Both the position numbers and the translations under genes were made by a program. The notes beneath the pieces were generated by a model. The model made no database searches and was not told where the DNA came from. It saw only the letters and a list, made by a program, of their open reading frames with translations. From positions 23,689,732-23,753,731 of the forward strand of contig NW_026262668.1 in NCBI RefSeq assembly GCF_021869535.1: a stretch of 64,000 nt of DNA, in the 5' to 3' direction. The DNA comes from Mytilus californianus (taxonomy: Eukaryota; Mollusca; Bivalvia; Mytilida; Mytilidae). Shown one piece after another: positions 1 through 12,800 of the stretch; position 1 is the first letter of the stretch; each line of letters begins with the position of its first letter.

Positions 1-2737
1 TATTTGCTGTTTTGTACCAAAAAGCATAAAAAACTTGGCATAGTCATTTGAACAAGCTTGAGGCGTTTCACATTGCTAGCAAAATAAGAAGAAAATATGG
101 CTTTTTCCACCGAGATGCATAATTTCAAGTCAATTTTATGAGTATTTATGTGTATCAAGATGAATAAATCAGACTTGGTTTATTGTCTTCGTAAAGCTGA
201 AGTCTTCACAACCAATTGTGATCTTTATTAAAGAAGGTATTAGGCTTAATCTTTCTACCATTAAATTCTCCATTTTGTTCCACCACGTGCAGGGCTGTAA
301 CTCAAACAATGACAGTAAAACTTGGAACAATCTCACAAACTGATTTCACTCAAGAAGCCATATTTTTATCATTAATTTTGGATAAACGAATGATCTTTTT
401 CATTTTGTTTGGTTTAAAATGTACATTTGCTGTGAAATTAGTTTTTTGTTGCGTATCAAAATTCTCATTTCTCCTCAATTAGAAGAAAGCTTATTTATGG
501 CGCAACAGAAGTTATCCATTGTTTTGATTTATTATAAATGAGTTTCTCTCCTTTTCTTTGTGTTTGAGGTGTGGTCTATGTCTTGAAATCTTTTTGTTTG
601 TTTGTTTTTTTTAATTACTATAAATCTATCAACTATTCGAAACTATTTTAATGTATAATATATCGAAACTGTGTGTACACTATATTAACATTGTTCTTTC
701 TTCATTAACTTATGGAGAGGGGTACAAGTTTTGTTAAATACTCTCAGATAGGCTCATTGATCAGTTTTAACAGTAAATGTTATTTTAACTCAACTTTATC
801 AAACATGCAAACATAGACAGGGGTTTAATTTTTTTCGCGGAAAACATAGATATACAAACTATAGCCTAATACTTTTCTGGAGAAACTGAAACTATCTGTC
901 ACCAAGAAGTTGTGGTGCTATTTTAGACAAAACTGTTCTACGACAAACCCATTGAAAATGTAAAAGAAATTATTTTCTTTTGTTGAAAGTGGCCTTTGAG
1001 AGAATAGTCTAGTCTGTCAATGAAGCGTGCCTTACAATTAAGAACAATTAATTTTTCACTGAATGGATTTGGTTACTCAATCCTCAACTATTAGTCCTAG
1101 ATAAATGTCCCTCATATCCTGTCCAGCAAGGCATTAATTATAGAATAATATTAAACAAATATCTCTTCGACCCTTTGACCAATAGATAAAATTATACATC
1201 AAATAATTCGTAGAGGAAACGGCCTATGTAAGGACATGACAGACTCCGGACAAAACTAAATCAAAAACCTATTGAACCCTCTAATTGTACATATTATCTG
1301 CTAAGATTTATTTCTAATATAAAATACCAGGTGTTGCATTAAATTACTGTCTCTTAAATGAAAAGAAAACTATATATGAACTTATCCATGTCTTAATTAT
1401 AGACAAGAAATTCATATAGACTTTCAACCTAGTGAAAAGATATTTTCAAACTGGTTTGGATGTCAAAAGGAGTGAGGTTTTAAATTTTCGAGGCTTGTCA
1501 ACCTTCTAAAACATAGTTTGTTCTGTAATAATAGGGTTGTAGCATCTTTGTGACAAAGTAATTGTCGACGAAGTCATTTGCGACATTTTAGAATGGTGTC
1601 CCAGTTGAGTACACAATACCCACAGGTTCCTCCAATTTCAATGTTTATACATAAGCAATTTCTGTGAAGAAAACCGTACAGGATTGGTTGTAGTCGCTGG
1701 GTAATCGTTTCCTAAATCAATCTGTTAATATCATACGAAATTAATATGTTTTCTTTTCACATTAAGAAACACATTTATTTTTTTCGCTAAATTTGTTTCG
1801 TCAATGGTATAATGTGTGTTCTAGATTGTGTGGTCTTCCACAAAAGACATTTATATTAATTTGATCTGTTTCATTTTATTTTGATATATTTACTAGGTCC
1901 CGTTACTAAATTAACACGTGTTATATTAGAAAAATATGGAAAATAACTCCAAGGGTTATGTGGAATTAAATTAACATAAGAGGGTTTCTGATATTGTTTA
2001 TGCAAATATTTCAATTAATTAATACATTTCCCATTATTTCGCATGTTCTGTTCTTGTTCTAACACATTAATGTTGTTATCTGAAAAAAATAATCAAGAGA
2101 AAAATATTAATTTAAATAAATATAAATTATTTTCAATAAAATTCTCCCATTACAGAAAAAAATCTGTACCTTACAAAATTAAGAAGAATAAAAATATACA
2201 ATTTTTTATTAGTATTTTATTTATCTCGGCTGAATATTTTTTTTATAGTTGTTTTGTTTATTCGTCATGACAAACGCCGATAAAATCCTAAATTAACCAG
2301 ATTTCTTTATCAAAAAGGTTTGTATATTTGGTTCATTTCTCTCTTCGCCACCTGAACAAAGATTAAAATAAAGAAGCCATAAACACACCATTATTCTTTT
2401 GTAATTAGGACGGTAACAGAACCCAATCATATTTCAATTCCGTCAGACAAGGCCTTAGCTTGTATCTATTTATCACTTATATAAATTTACTCAGTGCAAA
2501 GAAAGATCTCTTTGACTTAATCCATGTATTTACAGAAAAACAGATTGAAAAATATCTTTGACAGAATTTTTGAAAAATTTCTAAATAATGGGATATGTAG
2601 AGATAAGTGCCTTTGATCTTGTTATTAGACTTTTTAAACAAATTACAGTGATAGTGAACACCTTCTTTCTCACTTACCCAAATATTTACAACGCTCCGTT
2701 GAATTAATTTAGAATAAGTTTCACTAAGCTATTTGTT
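1..2737. other. Upstream intergenic sequence, no gene recognised
   Basis: AT-rich sequence with many stops in all frames. The one open frame of note (2043-2270, 75 codons) is lysine/asparagine/phenylalanine-rich low-complexity translation with no recognisable domain. I see no tandem array, RNA gene or clear inverted-repeat element here. It may contain regulatory DNA for the Hox gene, but nothing in the sequence alone singles out a site. Confidence 0.6.
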
Positions 2738-2990
2738 TATATAATCAACATAATTTAAAAATATAAACAGGCGGGTTGTTCAATTCATCTATGCAACGAA
2801 AACCGAGGAACTGCTTTACGCAGCGGAGGAAATCCAGACTCGAAGCTGTGAAGAATTAGGGTCATCAAAGGTCAAAACCGTTGAAATGTGATTGGTTGAG
2901 TATTAAATGTGTCAGTTATCTGTTGAAAGGGCTACAGGGTCCCTGAGACATCTCAAACAAATTTCTGGAACTGAAATAATATTTTCGTAG
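2738..2990 (+). promoter_or_regulatory. Probable promoter and 5' UTR of the Hox gene
   Basis: A TATATAA motif lies at 2738-2744 and a second AT-rich TATA-like stretch near 2756-2766. After this the base composition rises toward the CDS and CpG-containing words become more frequent. An inverted CCAAT (ATTGG) lies near 2891. An in-frame TAG at 2988-2990 sits immediately before the first ATG, so the coding frame cannot extend further 5' in this exon. The transcription start is not determinable, and an upstream non-coding exon is possible. Confidence 0.4.
2859..2874 (+). promoter_or_regulatory. DR4-type nuclear-receptor-like direct repeat
   Basis: GGGTCA and AGGTCA hexamers in direct orientation separated by TCAA, about 120 bp upstream of the Hox start codon. 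Direct repeats spaced by 4 are the classical layout for thyroid-hormone-receptor/LXR-type RXR heterodimers. Binding is inferred only from the motif. Confidence 0.3.
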
Positions 2991-3483
2991 ATGGTGTCCT
3001 CACAACAAAACTCTGTGAACGGCTCTCACACTTACAAACATTTTGGAATGAGCTCGTATTTGCCCTTACGACATACGGCGTCGACAAGAGGTGATGATCT
3101 ACATGGTACAACAGAAAATTCATCATACATGGATCATTTTTTGAACATCCCCGATATTTGTCCAACAGGGGCTGACTATAGGTCCCAACGGTACTACATG
3201 GGATATAACCAGGCCGAAGCATGTCGTATGGAGGCTCTACAACGGACTCATGATCTCAGCCAAAGAATGGGTATGCACGCGGGACGTCCATCGTTTTACC
3301 CTAATATGAGTGTTTCTGGGAATTTACGTTATAGGGAAACTTGTCCGGAAAATATCCCTACAAGTAATAATATAAATAATGGAACCAGTAAAGATCCAAT
3401 TAGTCCGTTGACACCAGGGACCCCATCTGGAAATGAGGACGGCGAGCCACCACCGCCGTTCTATCCGTGGATGTCAATTGTAG
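2991..3483 (+). CDS. Lox2: Hox protein, coding exon 1 (hexapeptide exon), Lox2/Lox4 class
   Basis: N-terminal exon of a Hox transcription factor, nuclear, which patterns the body axis. It encodes 164 complete codons plus one base. The exon ends after ATT GTA G and the intron opens with GTTAGT, so the intron is phase 1. The hexapeptide F-Y-P-W-M sits at residues 157-161 (YPWM codons 3462-3473) after a run of four prolines and is followed by S-I-V; in Hox proteins this motif contacts the Exd/Pbx cofactor. Just before it are a P-L-T-P-G-T-P-S stretch and an acidic G-N-E-D-G. The first ATG (2991) directly follows an in-frame TAG. A second Met (residue 20, codon at 3048) begins M-S-S-Y-L, resembling the conserved N-terminal M-x-S-Y-F motif of Hox proteins, and has a better -3 base (G rather than T), so initiation there is plausible. 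The spliced product would be 259 residues from the first Met. Membership of the Hox central class is firm; Lox2 rather than Lox4 is a judgement. Confidence 0.93.
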
Positions 3484-6400
3484 GTTAGTAGCCTTGTTTT
3501 ATTTCATTTTACAAATAAAATACACATAAAACTAATGATTGGGCAGTAAAAATGGATATATGACCCCTCATCTGGGAGATTGTTCGTTCAATATAGTTAT
3601 TACAAATTGAGATGGAAACATATTAATACAAATGTCAAAATTCATTATTTATTATTGTCCGGAAAATAATAATAAAGATTTCTTAACCACAGAACATCAA
3701 TTTCTATCTTGCGGCATTTTTTAAATAAATTTTTCTAGTGCATAGTGATTTAAGGATAAACATGTATTTATTTTTACGATATGTTTACGTCCTTAAATTT
3801 ATTGCTAGTATTTGATATCGAAAATTTTCCCTATTTTATTACGAAATTTATTACTAAGTAACGCTAGGTTTCAGATATCAAATTCATTTCTGCTTGACAT
3901 TTAGAACTTGTTCTATAAGCACAAGCATTTTCTTTTGCCATAACATTTTCATTTTATTTCTTTTGCCCTCAGAAACCCTCAGATACTCGGCAATAAAAAT
4001 GCAATACCGACATTAAATCAACGCACACTGTCGGTTTTTATAGTTTTCAGAAATTTGTTCTCCATTTACAAGATAAAATTGTTTCTTGCTACTTTCCTAC
4101 TTTTACAAGAGTAAAAAATAAACAATGAAACAAATTAGGTGAATATATTCTTTGAAATTTATTCGTTATATATAAAGGAGGTGAAAATGTAAATAAAAAA
4201 TTACTGAGTGTAGAAATTCCCTCCTAAATCATTTTGTAAATTGAGCAATGTTTCAGGGCAATGAAATAAATGATCACTATGAATATTTAATAGAAATTGT
4301 ACCCGCATGTAACAAAAATAGCAATTAATTGTTGAAAATGGCGAGAATGATTAACTTAAGTGTTGTATCCTCATTTCAACAAATTTTAAAATTCAAATTT
4401 AATAATAAAGACATTTTAATGACAGAAATTACAAACGACACTTCATTGTCAAATCATGTACTGCCTGTTAACCGAGAACTTCACAGGGAGTAACAAAAAC
4501 ATATAAAAATGAGATACATTGCAAAATTCATTTTAAGACACAAATTGTGAATACAATTAAAGGAGTTCTTGTACAGTCACTGTCACTTGTAAATAACATA
4601 GCTAATGAGATATTGTACTAAATATATTCGATGAAGTCTCATGTGAATTTTTATTTATTAAAATGACGAAGATGATTCTTTGTTTTTCTGTAGTACTCAT
4701 AAAACAAAACAACTACATCTGATAACGACAAAAAATATTCAGCTTTTCACTCACGAGTTGTTTCCCCTGGATTACAATTTTACCAGTTATAACATTTGAA
4801 CATCAATTTTTTTTTTTGGCGAATTGCCTGATCAAAATAAAGATAAAATCACACGAAAAGTTAAAATTAAAAACAATTAACGCCTGTATTAAATTATAAT
4901 GACAGAGTTAAAGGTAAAATATTTGACCCTTTCAAATGAGAACATTGTACCTGATCGTTGTTAAAGCCACACTATTTTTTGTTTTAATTTTTTAGTAAAT
5001 ATATCGCAAATATATTTCAGACTGACAAAAAGTTACAAAACAAATCCCCGAAGTTTCAGATGTTCCGTCTAGACGGATAACTATGGATTTATTCATTTTG
5101 TGATGTAAAAGTTCAACTGCATATTTTTGAGATTAAAATGTTTAATTTCCATTACATGCTCACAGTCAAATATCTTTTATCAAAAGCGATCTTCTAGCAA
5201 ATTTCATAACATGAATAGAAAAAAATAATCGTTGAGGTTTCTTATATTAAAAAAAAAATGACTTTAATGTTTATACTAAAACATTCAAAGAAGGAAAAAA
5301 AGTACAGTGTAATTATCACTATTTTTTTCTATTAATTGAATATTTAGATCGATATGACTTCATAAAGGCTATCTATAGGAAAAAAGTTATACAAAAAAGG
5401 TTATTTTCCCCTTCAAAATGCAGCATAAAGCTGTCTAATGTTTGTAATATCATTTTGATGTGAATATATGTAAAAAAAAATCAAGATTTAAAATTATTAT
5501 AACACAAAAAATCATTCAGATCTTGTTCACCCTTTTACAAGTCATTATGGCCATTGACAAGAAATACAAAATGTCATTCAAATAATTTTTGAACTTGAAA
5601 AAACCACAAAGAAAATATTGTTGAAAGTTTGAATAGGGTTATACAAACGTGATAATCCGTGACGTATTATGGCTGTCCAACAAAATGGGAAAATAATCAA
5701 CTGTTTAATAGGTAGTGCTGTTCAAATCTCAAAGATCCACAACCAAACTATTAAATTATCATTATTCCTGACAGTATTTGATGGCGGATCAAACTCATTC
5801 ATAAAAATACAAACTATCATCAAACACAATAATATTAATGTCAGATCTTAATAAACGTATTTGTATTATTTAATAGCTGCTTCGTGATACCTTCAAAGTA
5901 TTTGGGATTTGGTTTTGTTTTGTATTGGTTCCTGAAATTGAGCACTTTACTGATATCTACTTGTTTTCATTTCTTTTGGGAACAAAACATTTTATTGTTA
6001 TAAATCAGCCTTTAGTCAAACTCTAGAAAATCAATTTTAAAAACGTGTGTTAAAATTTTATGATAATGTACACAATATGTGAGCAAGGAGACGACTAACC
6101 ATTTAAAGATCAAACGATGAAGAAATGAATAAATATTCTCGATGTCTTGGGATATTTGTATTTGTGTCATCTGGTTGCTGTTACTTTGACATACATCCAC
6201 ATCCCCTTTCATTCATACATGTAAAGATAACCGTGCGATCTTAAACAATATGAAAAGACCCAACAGAAACCACACGATGCTAGATGCAAGAGAAACACGA
6301 AAGTCGGTTGTCCGATGTAAATTTTGAGACCCCAAACGTGAGAGCAAATGGAGATCTTAAAAATAACTGGAACCGTAAAATCCAGAATTTCTGATAATGA

Positions 6401-7774
6401 TAAAGCTCATAATAGTTTGTCTTTAGTTAAATCCTTTACTATCAAACATCAACGTTTAAACTCATAAAAATATTTTTTTTGCTCACAGAGCTAACCTTCC
6501 TTTATAAAATAATACCATTGTAAATAAACCATAAATATATTTTATTTGTGGCCTAAAATTAAAATACTCTATCTGTTGGGCGAATGTTTCGACCTGTCCA
6601 TGGCTATTTAGGTAAAAGAAACTTTATACTATATATATAAAATACATACAAAATAAGATTTTAAAGAAAATATGTTCATTTTAGAAGGAAATTGAAAAAT
6701 TCTTAGATTTTATGGAATCTTATAGAAATATTTATTTATAGAATATTACAAAATATATTGCGCATTCTCCATTTAAAAGAAAATAAGAATATCAAACCGA
6801 ATACGTCATCAAGGTCGTTTTTATCTGTTTTTTTTCTTCATTTCGGGGGACAAGTGATTTTGGTATTGGTGTCAGATATTTTGTAATCTGCCTCTGTTAA
6901 ATCATTTTGTAACTGCCCAAGACTAGGCCGATTTAGAGCTTGACATGCTGTTTGGACATTTGTCTATTGTTGGAAACCGTATGTTGACTTCTTCATGTGG
7001 TTGCTGTTCTGTGGCGTCTACCCCTCAACTTTTATTCTTTATATGTAATACCTTCAGTCGTGACAAAATATGTTTAATGCAGAAGATGAACAATTCTTCT
7101 TTGTTGTCAAATCATAGGTTACAGCGAAAAGAAGACAAGATGGATTCTTATTATAATGTATATATTTAAGGGTTTAAAGCATATAGCGTTTTGAATTTAT
7201 TATCTATTTTATTTTATATTTTTAAAATGGCGCCATTGTTGTCTACTTTTGCTGTTTACTTGTGCATGCTGTACAGTTTTCCTTGTTGCTGAAGACTTAC
7301 ATTAACGTTTTTTTTTAATGAATATTGTGAATTTTCTTGTAACGTATACCCTGTTAAACAAGCTTTACAAACTAAGGAAGAGAAAGATATTTGTGGAAAT
7401 ATTTGAATCTTAATTAAGTTCAAAAGCACAACGCAAGTTTGCAAAAAAAGGGATTGCATGTTTTAAAAATATTACATATTTCAGGATGATTCTTTTCATC
7501 AAACGTTAGCACTATTAAATCAAATATTGAGTTTAAAAAACAATTCTTATCAGTCCATATATTTTCACCAAGGAATCCGACTAAATCCCATATATTAGAT
7601 AGATAGTTTATTATTACCTCCACGGTTGCATTCTGGGAATTAGTATGAAATCAAATTGTACTTCAATTGAAAAGCTTAATCTTAATATGGATTCATTCAT
7701 TTATTAGATGTTTAAAAGATATGTAAAACAAATAATACAGTCACCATGGTTTTAACTTTTTATAATGAAAAATG
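3484..7774. other. Intron stretch without recognised elements
   Basis: AT-rich, with short homopolymer A/T runs. Open frames here (for example 5669-5851, 6945-7169) are short, have no recognisable domain and are not supported. No tandem array longer than a few units is seen. Confidence 0.5.
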
Positions 7775-7880
7775 AAACAACACTATATAAATTGCATGCG
7801 TCTGAAGCGCTTTTCTGTATTTACCTTCATCAGGAATCTATGGTCAACTTTGTCTGAGGGAGTTGAAACCTTAGTTTCTT
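7775..7880 (-). repeat. Dispersed repeat family E, reverse copy
   Basis: Contains the GCATGCGTCTGAAGCGCTTT...CAACTTTGTCTGAGGGAGTTG signature. The reverse complement of the same words recurs at 9625-9835 and 42965-43155, and in the same orientation at 42535-42670 and (truncated) 13320-13375. The ends are degraded, and no terminal repeat or target duplication was found. Confidence 0.6.
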
Positions 7881-8455
7881 TATAAGAAGATTGAAGGTCG
7901 GTTTTTATAATTTTGATTTTGAAGTGAACCAATTAAAAATGGGGAACGATTGAAGAGGGTCTATGTTTTAGAAGTACTTATAAGCGCAACCATGAAAGTT
8001 ATATAACCTTCTAATGTAAACTCCTTTATGCAACTTTTCATGATTATAAAGAAAAGGAAAGAGTAAGCTGGAAGTCAACAGAACACGAAAATTATTACTA
8101 TAAGTATTTAAAAAAAAAACTGCTGTTAAACAGCTGTTTTTCAAATTTGAATTTTATACGTAACCCCTTGTAAGGCTCTAATTTCATATCCTTCCGCTTC
8201 AATGTAAGTAAAATTATCTGACCATATACCTTTCAGAATAAATCAAAGTAATTATCTTCACACTTACTTATTACCAGATTTTGCATTAACTTAACCTGGC
8301 ATTAACTTGACCTGCTGGGGCAATAAACATCACACACCGATTAATCAATCAATCGACCAATTACTCAGTTACCAATAATCAACTTATCAAGCAAGATTGT
8401 AATTCATCTGTCCACTTTGAATAAACTTCATGAAACATTTCTATATTTTCTATTA

Positions 8456-8567
8456 AAAGAGAGGCGAAAGATATCAAAGGAACATTCAAACTCACAAGCC
8501 AAAAAATGAACTGACAACGTCATGGCTAAAAAAGAAAAAAAAAGACTAACAGACAAACAACAGTACA
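8456..8567 (+). repeat. Dispersed repeat family F, 5' part
   Basis: A run of words (AACATTCAAACTCA, ACTGACAACGTCATGGCTAA, AGACAAACAACAGTACACGA) that leads directly into the 45-bp array. Related sequence without the array occurs at about 41930-42010 and 57915-57990, so this is a dispersed repeat whose middle has been amplified here. Confidence 0.55.
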
Positions 8568-8759
8568 CGAAACACAACATAGAAAACTAAAGACTGAGCA
8601 ACACGAATCACACAAAACACATCATAGAAAACTAAAGACTGAGCAACACGAATCCCACAAAACACAACATAGAAAACTAAAGACTGAGCAACACGAATCA
8701 CACAAAACACATCATAGAAAACTAAAGACTGAGCAACACGAATCACACAAAACACAACA
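8568..8759. repeat. 45-bp tandem array (about 4.3 units, alternating variants)
   Basis: Unit contains ATAGAAAACTAAAGACTGAG and ACACGAAT. Units alternate between CACAACA and CACATCA variants, giving a 90-bp two-unit period. Because 45 is a multiple of three, the minus strand is open (8546-8755) and would encode a 15-residue repeat; I do not regard this as a gene. Confidence 0.92.
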
Positions 8760-9624
8760 AGAATAGTTCAGCATCCTACTGAACAGTAAACGATAGTTCT
8801 TCAATAGGCCCCACTTTCAACTTTCGGGGAATTGAAGTTCAGTATCTTTGAACAGGAATTGATCGTTCTGTGAACATTTCAGTTGTGTGCTATCTTGTTC
8901 TCAAGGGTGTATAAGTGTGTTCTATCAACAACTTTTTTCAAACATTTGTCCTAGACGATCTGTATCTGCAACTGTGATTTTTAACAAGCAATTTATCTAT
9001 CTGATTTCATGCTTAAGGAATTTTTTTAATCTTTAATGCTAGTTGGTCAGTATTTCATGAAAGGTATATCTTCAGGGAATTTGTGCTCGTTGCTTAATGT
9101 CTGGCAGACAAAAGAACAGAAATGGAATAAAAAAAATAGGCTTTCTTTAATTAATTCTAGGGTAATAATTTTCTGCGATTTAGTACTATAAACTTCTTTA
9201 AACAAAGAAACGGGTATAATCACACAGAAGCAAATTGTGCTCTTCGATAAGCTTTCTATAAAAAAAACTTGTTTTGTAAACTGTTGTTATAAAATGTTTA
9301 GGAACATATATGTCTATACTCATCTCTCTCAGTTTTTCCAACACACCTGTCTCACCTTCCTGTAAACCGACCTTTCTGTTAACCTATGTTTTACTTTCCT
9401 TTAAAAAAATATATTTTACTCCACCATTTCTTTAGGTCCTTTTTTTTTTACATTCATTCATACTATAATGTCAGTACTTTTTTTGTCTTTCTGTTATTTC
9501 TGGTGTACCCTTTTCTTTGGTTCAGCTTTCAGCAAAACTGTTCTGTCATTCTTAGTCTGGAGACATTTTTTCCTAAAGACTTTCATTAAGAACCTTTAAA
9601 ATATCGTTACTTGTTTTAAAATGT
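8760..9624. other. Intron stretch without recognised elements
   Basis: AT-rich sequence. The open frame at 9386-9589 is phenylalanine-rich translation of a T-rich tract with no domain. Nothing else was seen. Confidence 0.5.
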
Positions 9625-9835
9625 ATATAGAAGGTCAACTCCCTCAGGCAAAGTTGATAGACGAATTTTGGCTATCGTTTTTAGGTCCTTTTTGATCATA
9701 TAGCTCTTCAACTGTTTAGGTTCTTATATACATACTTGTCTTTCACATTTTCTGCTTTGAGAGTTCTTGATGAAGGTAAATCCAGGAAAGCGGTCCGGAT
9801 GCACGAAATTTATATGGTGTTGTTTTTATCTTCTT
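9625..9835 (+). repeat. Dispersed repeat family E, forward copy
   Basis: Begins GGTCAACTCCCTCAGGCAAA and ends near GGTCCGGATGCACGAAATTT. It is the reverse complement of the 7775-7880 copy in its terminal words, and parallel to 42965-43155 (CAACTCCCTCATAGAAAGTT). The two intron copies form an inverted pair about 1.8 kb apart. Confidence 0.6.
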
Positions 9836-12800
9836 CAACGCTAAACATATTCAAGAATGCCAAGAATTCGAAAGTACATTGGACAACAGAAGACCGACAC
9901 AACTAAAAAAGACAAGGAAAGATTGAAAAACAACATACAACGATGAAAAAATAATACATGCAAGCAAATAACAACACTGAAACCCAAAGCATAGGCAACA
10001 TGTAGTCGTAACTCCGTGATCCGGAAGGGCTATCTTACTCTTCTAAATATTATCCATAAAACTTCCAGTTTCCTCTAAACGGCTGTTCTATCTTGGTTTC
10101 CCTGAAATTTCATATGCTCTATGCTTAGCCATTAGATATATGAGTCATTCTTGAAATTGTAAGCAAGAAAAAGCTTTTGACTTGTATGTGTCAATTAACT
10201 GTCAAGCGTCATGTAACTGTTTCGTGTTTCATTCATAGAGATGAAGTAATTTGACATCCGTTTTAAATGTAGTGAGAATGTCGTTTTAGGAAAAGAGATA
10301 ATTATATGGATTGCATCTTTTTTTCTATGAAAGATATGGTTACCATAGAGATAATTTAGAAAATATGCCTAGAGGATAGTGTTCAATATTTTCCTAAAGA
10401 AAATTAAGTTTTGGAAGCAAAAAATGCAACGGAGCTTACGTAAATTGTAATTACACATTTCCGTGATGTTTTAATAAAAAAAAGCTAAAACTATCCAAAC
10501 AAGGTTGGTAGAGCATTTTCTTGAAAACTGATATTGTTTAAAATTAGATGTAATTGGTTGTCTTGAAATCTAACAAATCAATCCATACACGTTCTTTCAT
10601 AAAATATTGTCTAGGATTTCCGTTATTATAAACTTTTGAAAGTCCAGGACAACGAAAATAGTACTAGATAATGTAAATATACTTATTTTCAGACATAAAA
10701 ACCTATCTTGGGTCGTTAATACTTTTTTAGAGTCTGGTTTGGGCTTCTTAAAGTCTTTGTAGGTGATGATTGAGGAATAAGCATTACCTTTTTTCCTTAC
10801 TTTTATTGTAATCCTCTGCAGATGTCAGCATAATGGCAAGCACATAATTATACCAGTAACTTTGTTAAAGAGGGTTAAAAAGGAAATAAAAACATGATTA
10901 GAAATGGACATGTATGAAATCTAAAATAAGCTTAAAAGACTCATATATATATATAGAGTTATTTCATATTGTTTGATAAATTTTGCTTTGTTATGGAGTA
11001 TGAATATGCTTTTGACTTTTCGGGATTTCGTTAGATCTGAATGTAAACCGTTGTATGTTATATCTGAATATCAACCGTTGTATGTAGGCCACCAATCAAG
11101 ATTCTTCTATGTTGGTAAAACTGTAAATCAGATCCAATATCCATAATTGCGTATTTTTTGACGTTATAAAGCAAGAAAGCCTTCGGCGACAACAAGGAAC
11201 TATACTCCTGTACAGATTTTTTGTCCATAAATCTGTAAGATCAAAACTAATGCCCGCATGACAAGTCTTTTCCAATATATTTGTTCGGAATTGACACAAA
11301 CTATAGATGAATACTACGAAAAATCATAAAGATTTCGTAATATTTTTGATTTACAATGCTAAAATGTATATTGATTGTATAAGAAATGAGAAAAGGAGAA
11401 AGCTAGAAAATTGACCAGAACATAATATTTATTGACGCAAGAATATAAATCATGTACATATGGTGAGGGATGAATATTTAACCGATTGCTGAAACGAAGG
11501 ACAGAGCACTGATAATTCATATTTCTTTTCAATGATTCGATTCCCACGTTTTGAAAGAAATATTGCTTTAAAAGTTTTTATTTGAATAATGTATTTAAAC
11601 TTTTATTTGTTAATTGTTGTTCTCGAAAGTATTGCTACCCGAACCATTAACTTCAAAGCTGCAACAATTAGTAAGATAGTATATATGTATGTTGGGAATT
11701 CGTCGGTTCTTTTCTGTTGAATGGTGTAAATATGTTTCTGCAAGTTTTAACTATCTCAGGTTATGTATTTTAGAAACATTAGTTTTAAGTTTAATTTTAG
11801 AATAAGCCCAAACTTGACTTTAAAGCAATATAGTAACAGCTAATGGATAGCATTACTTTTTTGTGAGCGAAAAAACGAAGGCGGGTTAACTGATTTTACG
11901 AGCCTGATGAGATCATTGTTATATCTTACTAAGAACTTCAAACAATTTTACTGCGGACAGGTGTGAACAAACAGGTGTGCCCTCATAGTAGTTTTATGCC
12001 TAAGTTTACGAGTAGCTTATTCCGTCAAGTATAATTTTATGTCCCAATCTCACATATTTCTCGCTGGTAACTGTAATGGCCGCCATAACAATTGCAATCA
12101 CTTATGCATTCTTAAGATTAGAAATATGCAAGAATTGGACAACCATTATCTCTAAAATGAATTTGTTTTTCGTTATTCCTATTATGATCCGAGAAGTACA
12201 TCAAACTTTATTGCTCGAGTGACCATAAAAAGGACATAAAGGGACTTAATCCGGTCACAATTCCGGTATTTGTAATCCAAAAGTAAACAAGTTTGTCATT
12301 CCTCGATTTCCATACGTCATGCTTGTGTAATGTTTTGGCATAATTCAACCATTTGTCACCGTCAAAAGTCCGAGTAACCCACACGTGCAGGTGTGACAGA
12401 GGTCGTTTGCTCTCAATAGGGTCAATTTAGATAATCTTAAAGAATAGGTCTCTAAAAATATATTGAAAGAACGGAAGATAAACCTTTTAGACTCTCACTC
12501 AGGACATTTATAGAACCGTTACTACTGACCATTGAAGTACTATATCTTACTTCCATGTACTGACTAAGCTCATATATTTTTACTAAAATGTTAGGATTTT
12601 TAATATGCGAGGGAGGTAAAAGAGACAGAAAACATTAATTTTACCTTTCGAGTGACAATTCTTATTCTTGTTAATCACATTTCATATACAAACTAGTTGC
12701 TTAAAGCGTCTAGAGTTAAATTAAAAAAAACCAACCTGCGACACCATTATTTCGAGACAGCCAATGGCTACTAACATTAACTTGTCCACTTTCTCAAATT

